Position numbers and translations under genes: made by a program
The notes under the pieces: generated by a model
What the model was told of the DNA's origin: nothing
What the model saw: only the letters and a program-made list of their open reading frames with translations
Database searches by the model: none
Assembly (NCBI GenBank): GCA_030066455.1
Contig: JASJBQ010000028.1
Span: forward strand, 1 to 26,308
Reading direction: 5' to 3'
Length of the DNA: 26,308 bases
Source: Desulfobacterales bacterium
GTDB lineage: Bacteria; Desulfobacterota; Desulfobacteria; Desulfobacterales; UBA5852
Shown here: in pieces, positions 23,182 through 26,308 of the stretch
Numbering within the stretch: position 1 is the first letter of the stretch
Layout of the letters: every line of letters begins with the position of its first letter

Positions 23182-24813
23182 TTATCGGCTGAAAGCCGCC
23201 AGCAAATCCGGTAGAAAATCCTGCATACTGCCAAAGGGGGGGTTATCGGCAGGAACGATTCCCGGTGAAAAGCCCATTCGACAAAAAGGCGCCAGGGCCG
23301 AAGCATCCCGGCTGATGACGTGCACGGGCACCAGGGAGGGCGCCTCGTTTCCGGTGATGTGGGCGTTGGGCTGATGATCACCGAGCACGATGATCAGGGC
23401 GTCATCGTGCGCAAAGCGGGTAAGATAATGGCCCAGCACGGTCAGCTCATACCGGATCGCGGTCAGATAGGCCTCGGTGGCCTCGGTCAGATCCGGCCAG
23501 TTGTTGGGAAACTCCACGGGCGCCAGCTGGTGATAAACGGATCCGTCGCCGATAAGCTCCCAGTCCGGAAGATAGACCGGTTGCCGGTGAAAGGGGGCGT
23601 GGGTGCTCACGAGGACATAGCGGATAAAGAGGGGGCCCGTGTGGGGCAGGATCTCACGGCGGTAGATCCGGTCCAGGACAAACTGGTCGGGCATGGGAGC
23701 GAAACCGAAAGCCGGGCCGCGATAGTCGAGATCCCGGGCATGATATTCGTGCTGGTAACCGAAATAGCGCCCTTCGGGCCAGGGCATCGTGGTGCCCGGC
23801 ATGATCGAGAGGGTACGGTAGCCCGCCCGCGCAAAATAAGAAGCCAGAGGCGGCACCCGACTGGCCACCAGATAAGCGTAGCGCAGCTGGCTGGACAGCC
23901 AGACCCCGCTTTCCAGCGTACCGAACGCCAGCCAGGAAGCGCCGCCGAAGGTCGGTGAGCGCAGGTAGCGGGAGCAAATCGTGTAGCCCCCGCGGTTGAG
24001 GGTGGTGGCCAACCACTGGATCGACGGTGCGAACGTCTGCCAGTGTTCGGGTTTCTTGAACAGGGTCTGCCCATAGGATTCGATCAGAAACAGGTAGACA
24101 TTGCGGCCCTGGAGACCGGCCAGAGGCGCCTCGTAGGCCGGGATCCGTTCGGCGGCCATCTGAACGGCAGCGAGCCCGCGGCGACGAATGTCGCGGATGT
24201 TGAGCATGAAGGCCACTTCCGCCGCCAGCCGGGGCGTAAAGGCTGTCGCCGGTGGTGGCAGATGAACGGGATAGTGGCCGCTCTGATAGGCGCCCACCGT
24301 CAGGGCCAGCACCAGGGTCAACCCCACAAATCCGCGCCGGGCCGCCGGGTTTTGAAAAAGGGCCCCGGCCGTTTGCAGGGACCGCCACAGGGCCCACAGA
24401 ACCGCGGCGGTCAGGGCCGCCGTCAGAGCAGCATAGAGGGCCAGGCGCGCCGGTGGAAAGGATTGGGCCAACAGATGCGCCAGTCCGGGCAGGTAGCCGA
24501 CATCCATGTACAGATTGAACGGCCGGTTGAAATAAACCGGCATGATGACATCCCCCAGGCGAAACAGGCGCCCGAAGACCAGCAAAGCCATCAAGGGCAG
24601 GCAGACCCGGGCACGAGCGGCCCTACCAACCCAGGCCAGCGCGCAGAGCACCCCCAGAAGCCCCCAGACCTCCAGGGACGGCCGCAGCAGCTTGAAGGAC
24701 AGCAGCGGTGCCGCAGGGAAGTCGAAATTGATGAAAACATTCAGAAAACCCCAGGCCAGGATCAATGCTGCCAGGCTGCGCCGATCAAGCGTGTGCCGGA
24801 AGCGCGCGCTCAC
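23182..24813 (-). CDS. Membrane-bound sulfatase/LtaS-like hydrolase or phosphoglycerol transferase
   Basis: The 543-residue protein begins at a GTG that overlaps the TGA of the glycosyltransferase gene (GTGA). The first 190 residues contain about five hydrophobic segments, followed by a periplasmic alkaline phosphatase-superfamily domain. FLIESYG holds the first metal ligand, SPTFGGASWLAFGTL around residue 295 the probable Ser/Thr nucleophile region, and VLGDHQP near residue 490 the conserved Asp-His metal pair. Proteins of this layout include LTA synthase, phosphoethanolamine and phosphoglycerol transferases. No FGly motif (CxPxR) is seen, so it is not a classical sulfatase. With a coupled glycosyltransferase it may decorate a surface glycan or glycolipid; donor and acceptor are not known. 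Confidence 0.85.
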   Translation of the reverse strand: MSARFRHTLDRRSLAALILAWGFLNVFINFDFPAAPLLSFKLLRPSLEVWGLLGVLCALAWVGRAARARVCLPLMALLVFGRLFRLGDVIMPVYFNRPFNLYMDVGYLPGLAHLLAQSFPPARLALYAALTAALTAAVLWALWRSLQTAGALFQNPAARRGFVGLTLVLALTVGAYQSGHYPVHLPPPATAFTPRLAAEVAFMLNIRDIRRRGLAAVQMAAERIPAYEAPLAGLQGRNVYLFLIESYGQTLFKKPEHWQTFAPSIQWLATTLNRGGYTICSRYLRSPTFGGASWLAFGTLESGVWLSSQLRYAYLVASRVPPLASYFARAGYRTLSIMPGTTMPWPEGRYFGYQHEYHARDLDYRGPAFGFAPMPDQFVLDRIYRREILPHTGPLFIRYVLVSTHAPFHRQPVYLPDWELIGDGSVYHQLAPVEFPNNWPDLTEATEAYLTAIRYELTVLGHYLTRFAHDDALIIVLGDHQPNAHITGNEAPSLVPVHVISRDASALAPFCRMGFSPGIVPADNPPFGSMQDFLPDLLAAFSR

Positions 24814-25928
24814 GATGCAACCACCTGTTGACCGGCAGACACCGCGTTGTGTCGGGTTGGCCGGGAGGCGGCCAGTGATTCCAGGAAAAGCGCCAGGTGC
24901 GTCATGGTGCCCGCCCAGCCGGGATGGCGTTCGAATCGCCGGCGGGCGGCCAGCCCCATCTGCCCCAGTTTGACCCGATCCGCATGCAGTCCGTTAATGG
25001 CCCGGCACACCGCGGCGTGGTCACCGCGTCGCACAAGATAGCCGTTGACACCGCTGGTGACCAGCTCGCCGGTGGCGCCCTCCCGGGCGCCGATGACCGG
25101 CAGACCGAAGGCCTGGGCCTCGAGAGTGGCCATACCGAAGCCTTCGTAGGCGTAGGGCATGCATAAAACCTGCGCCCGGTTGAACTCCGCCGTCAGGGCC
25201 GCTCCCTCGCGGGGACCCAAGAGCTGGATCCGGTTGGCCAGCCCTCGCGCCTCGAGTACCTGCCGCACCTTCCGCACATGGGCCCCGTCCATGTCCAGGC
25301 GGCCCACCACCCGCAACGACCAGGCGTTGTGCGGCAGTCCCTCCAGGGCCTGAATCAGGGACAGCAGGCCTTTGCGAGGAATGAGGTTGCCCACAAACAG
25401 CAACCGCAGGGGGCCGCGCGCCAGGGCGCGGGCGGTAATGGCTTCCGGCGCCGGGGTTCCCTCCAGGCGATCCCCCCCCGGGGGCGCCACCACATGCGGG
25501 CGATTGGCGGCGGTCAGACGCCAGACCGTATCCCGGGTGGTGCATGAGTTGAAGATAAAACCGTCCACACTGTCCAGGTAGCGTTTTTCCACCGGTCGCA
25601 GCAGGCGATTGCACCAGACCGCACGGGGTTCGTCGCAAAGCACCTGGTGAACCACCGCGACAACGGGGCCGTGATGGCCGCCGCGCCGCGCGTTGCAACG
25701 GATCAGGGAAGGATGGCACAATTCGTCCTGGAGGAGCAGATCCAGCCCCGGCATGTTGTCGGGCATCTTCCAGTTGAGGGCCAGCCGCCCCAGGTAGTTG
25801 GTGGCCGGCAGGCTCGCCACCCGGACCCGGTGGCCGCGTGCTTCGAGCGCCGTCACCATCTGCCGATCGTAGATGTAGCCGCCGGTAAGGGTGTCGAGGT
25901 CGCCATAGATGACAAGGCCGACATTCAC
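24810..25928 (-). CDS. GT4-family glycosyltransferase
   Basis: The start is the GTG at 25928, which overlaps the stop codon of the upstream gene (GTGA) and has GGGAGGA a few bases upstream; the open frame continues further upstream but lacks family character. The product has 372 residues with two Rossmann-like halves of the GT-B fold. The N-terminal half has the TGGYIYDRQMVTALEARGH acceptor-side loop; the C-terminal half has LLFVGNLIPRKGLLSLIQAL and the GT4 E-x7-E motif in YEGFGMATLEAQAFGLPVIG. Such retaining enzymes transfer sugars from nucleotide donors in the cytoplasm. The gene is translationally coupled to both neighbours, which points to a common pathway, perhaps of a surface glycan; the donor sugar is unknown. 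Confidence 0.92.
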   Translation of the reverse strand: MNVGLVIYGDLDTLTGGYIYDRQMVTALEARGHRVRVASLPATNYLGRLALNWKMPDNMPGLDLLLQDELCHPSLIRCNARRGGHHGPVVAVVHQVLCDEPRAVWCNRLLRPVEKRYLDSVDGFIFNSCTTRDTVWRLTAANRPHVVAPPGGDRLEGTPAPEAITARALARGPLRLLFVGNLIPRKGLLSLIQALEGLPHNAWSLRVVGRLDMDGAHVRKVRQVLEARGLANRIQLLGPREGAALTAEFNRAQVLCMPYAYEGFGMATLEAQAFGLPVIGAREGATGELVTSGVNGYLVRRGDHAAVCRAINGLHADRVKLGQMGLAARRRFERHPGWAGTMTHLALFLESLAASRPTRHNAVSAGQQVVAS

Positions 25929-26305
25929 CGGTATTCCTCCCGGTAGGACGCCCAGGCGTCCGTATCTTCCCAGATGCGCACCTCGATCGCGGTGAGGTGA
26001 TGCGGCGGCAGGCCCGCCGCCAGACGCTCGCAGAAGCAACGGCTGAAATGCTCGATACTGGGGTTGAGCCCGTCGAATTCCTCCAGCGCGTTGAGCATTT
26101 GGTCGCGATAATGGGTTACGCATCGATCCACGAGCTTCTCGAGGAGTTCGAGATCGGCAATGTAGCCGTGCCGGTCGAGTTCCTCGGCCTGCAGGCGCAC
26201 TTCCACGCGGTAGGCATGCCCGTGGGGATCGTTTTCGGGTCCCCAGTCCCCGCCCACCAGAAAGTGACGCGCCTCGAAGGCGCGGCTTAGACTCAGGGTG
26301 TACAT
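25925..26305 (-). CDS. 6-pyruvoyltetrahydropterin synthase/QueD-family protein with Glu for catalytic Cys
   Basis: The 126-residue product belongs to the PTPS/QueD family. Zinc ligands are H14 in FEARHF and H28 and H30 in PHGHAY, and the C-terminal Glu in VRIWEDT is kept. The catalytic Cys of QueD, four residues before the HGH motif, is E24 here (ENDPHGH). The Asp-His pair of QueD (LDHHYLN) is YRDQMLN here, so the His is Gln. A Glu at the Cys position is the mark of the PTPS-III group, which can make 6-hydroxymethyl-dihydropterin in place of FolB. Pterin use is thus likely, but QueD or BH4 synthase activity is doubtful. The start is three bases from the window edge, so its ribosome binding site and any upstream gene are not visible. 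Confidence 0.85.
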   Translation of the reverse strand: MYTLSLSRAFEARHFLVGGDWGPENDPHGHAYRVEVRLQAEELDRHGYIADLELLEKLVDRCVTHYRDQMLNALEEFDGLNPSIEHFSRCFCERLAAGLPPHHLTAIEVRIWEDTDAWASYREEYR

Positions 26306-26308
26306 CGC

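Noticed and set aside
1..26308. CRISPR array, tRNA or rRNA genes, insertion sequence or phage genes
   Set aside because: No regularly spaced repeats, cloverleaf or rRNA sequences, transposase or integrase reading frames were recognised on either strand.

Overview
The window looks like chromosomal DNA of a high-GC Gram-negative bacterium. Long multi-PAS hybrid kinases, TRAP transport and palindromic intergenic repeats suggest a Desulfobacterota (Desulfosarcina-like) genome. That placement is an inference from general resemblance; no rRNA or other marker gene is present.

Positions 772-18018, all on the plus strand, form a hexuronate utilisation locus. One branch handles unsaturated uronate released by pectin or alginate-type lyases: KdgF, KduI and KduD lead to 2-keto-3-deoxygluconate (KDG). 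The other handles free galacturonate and glucuronate: UxaC isomerase, UxaE tagaturonate/fructuronate epimerase, an SDR-type fructuronate reductase (UxuB) and mannonate dehydratase (UxuA) also lead to KDG. KdgK phosphorylates KDG to KDPG. No KDPG aldolase is encoded here, so it must lie elsewhere. A TRAP transporter (DctP, DctQ, DctM) sits in the middle and an IclR-family regulator with a palindromic operator candidate sits near the start. Two Gfo/Idh/MocA oxidoreductases (divergent, at the left edge) and a gluconokinase-type kinase accompany the set.

The most unusual part is 2422-4379. A GHMP kinase resembling plant galacturonokinase, rather than bacterial galactokinase, overlaps by four bases a sugar-1-phosphate nucleotidyltransferase. 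Together they could make GalA-1-phosphate and then an NDP-galacturonate, a salvage branch inside a catabolic operon.

Non-coding structures include a 12-bp perfect stem between dctP and dctQ, a 145-bp palindromic element with 18-bp inverted ends and a partial second copy at 14395-14587, a decayed dispersed repeat at about 14685-14835, a relic of an SDR gene at 8486-8701, and tandem motifs one helical turn apart upstream of the sensor kinase.

Positions 18357-22823 encode a roughly 1488-residue hybrid histidine kinase with about eight PAS domains and a C-terminal receiver. On the minus strand, 26305-23182 holds three genes joined by GTGA overlaps: a PTPS/QueD-family protein with Glu in place of the catalytic Cys, a GT4 glycosyltransferase and a membrane-bound sulfatase/LtaS-like hydrolase. 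A small membrane-anchored protein follows at 23101-22862.
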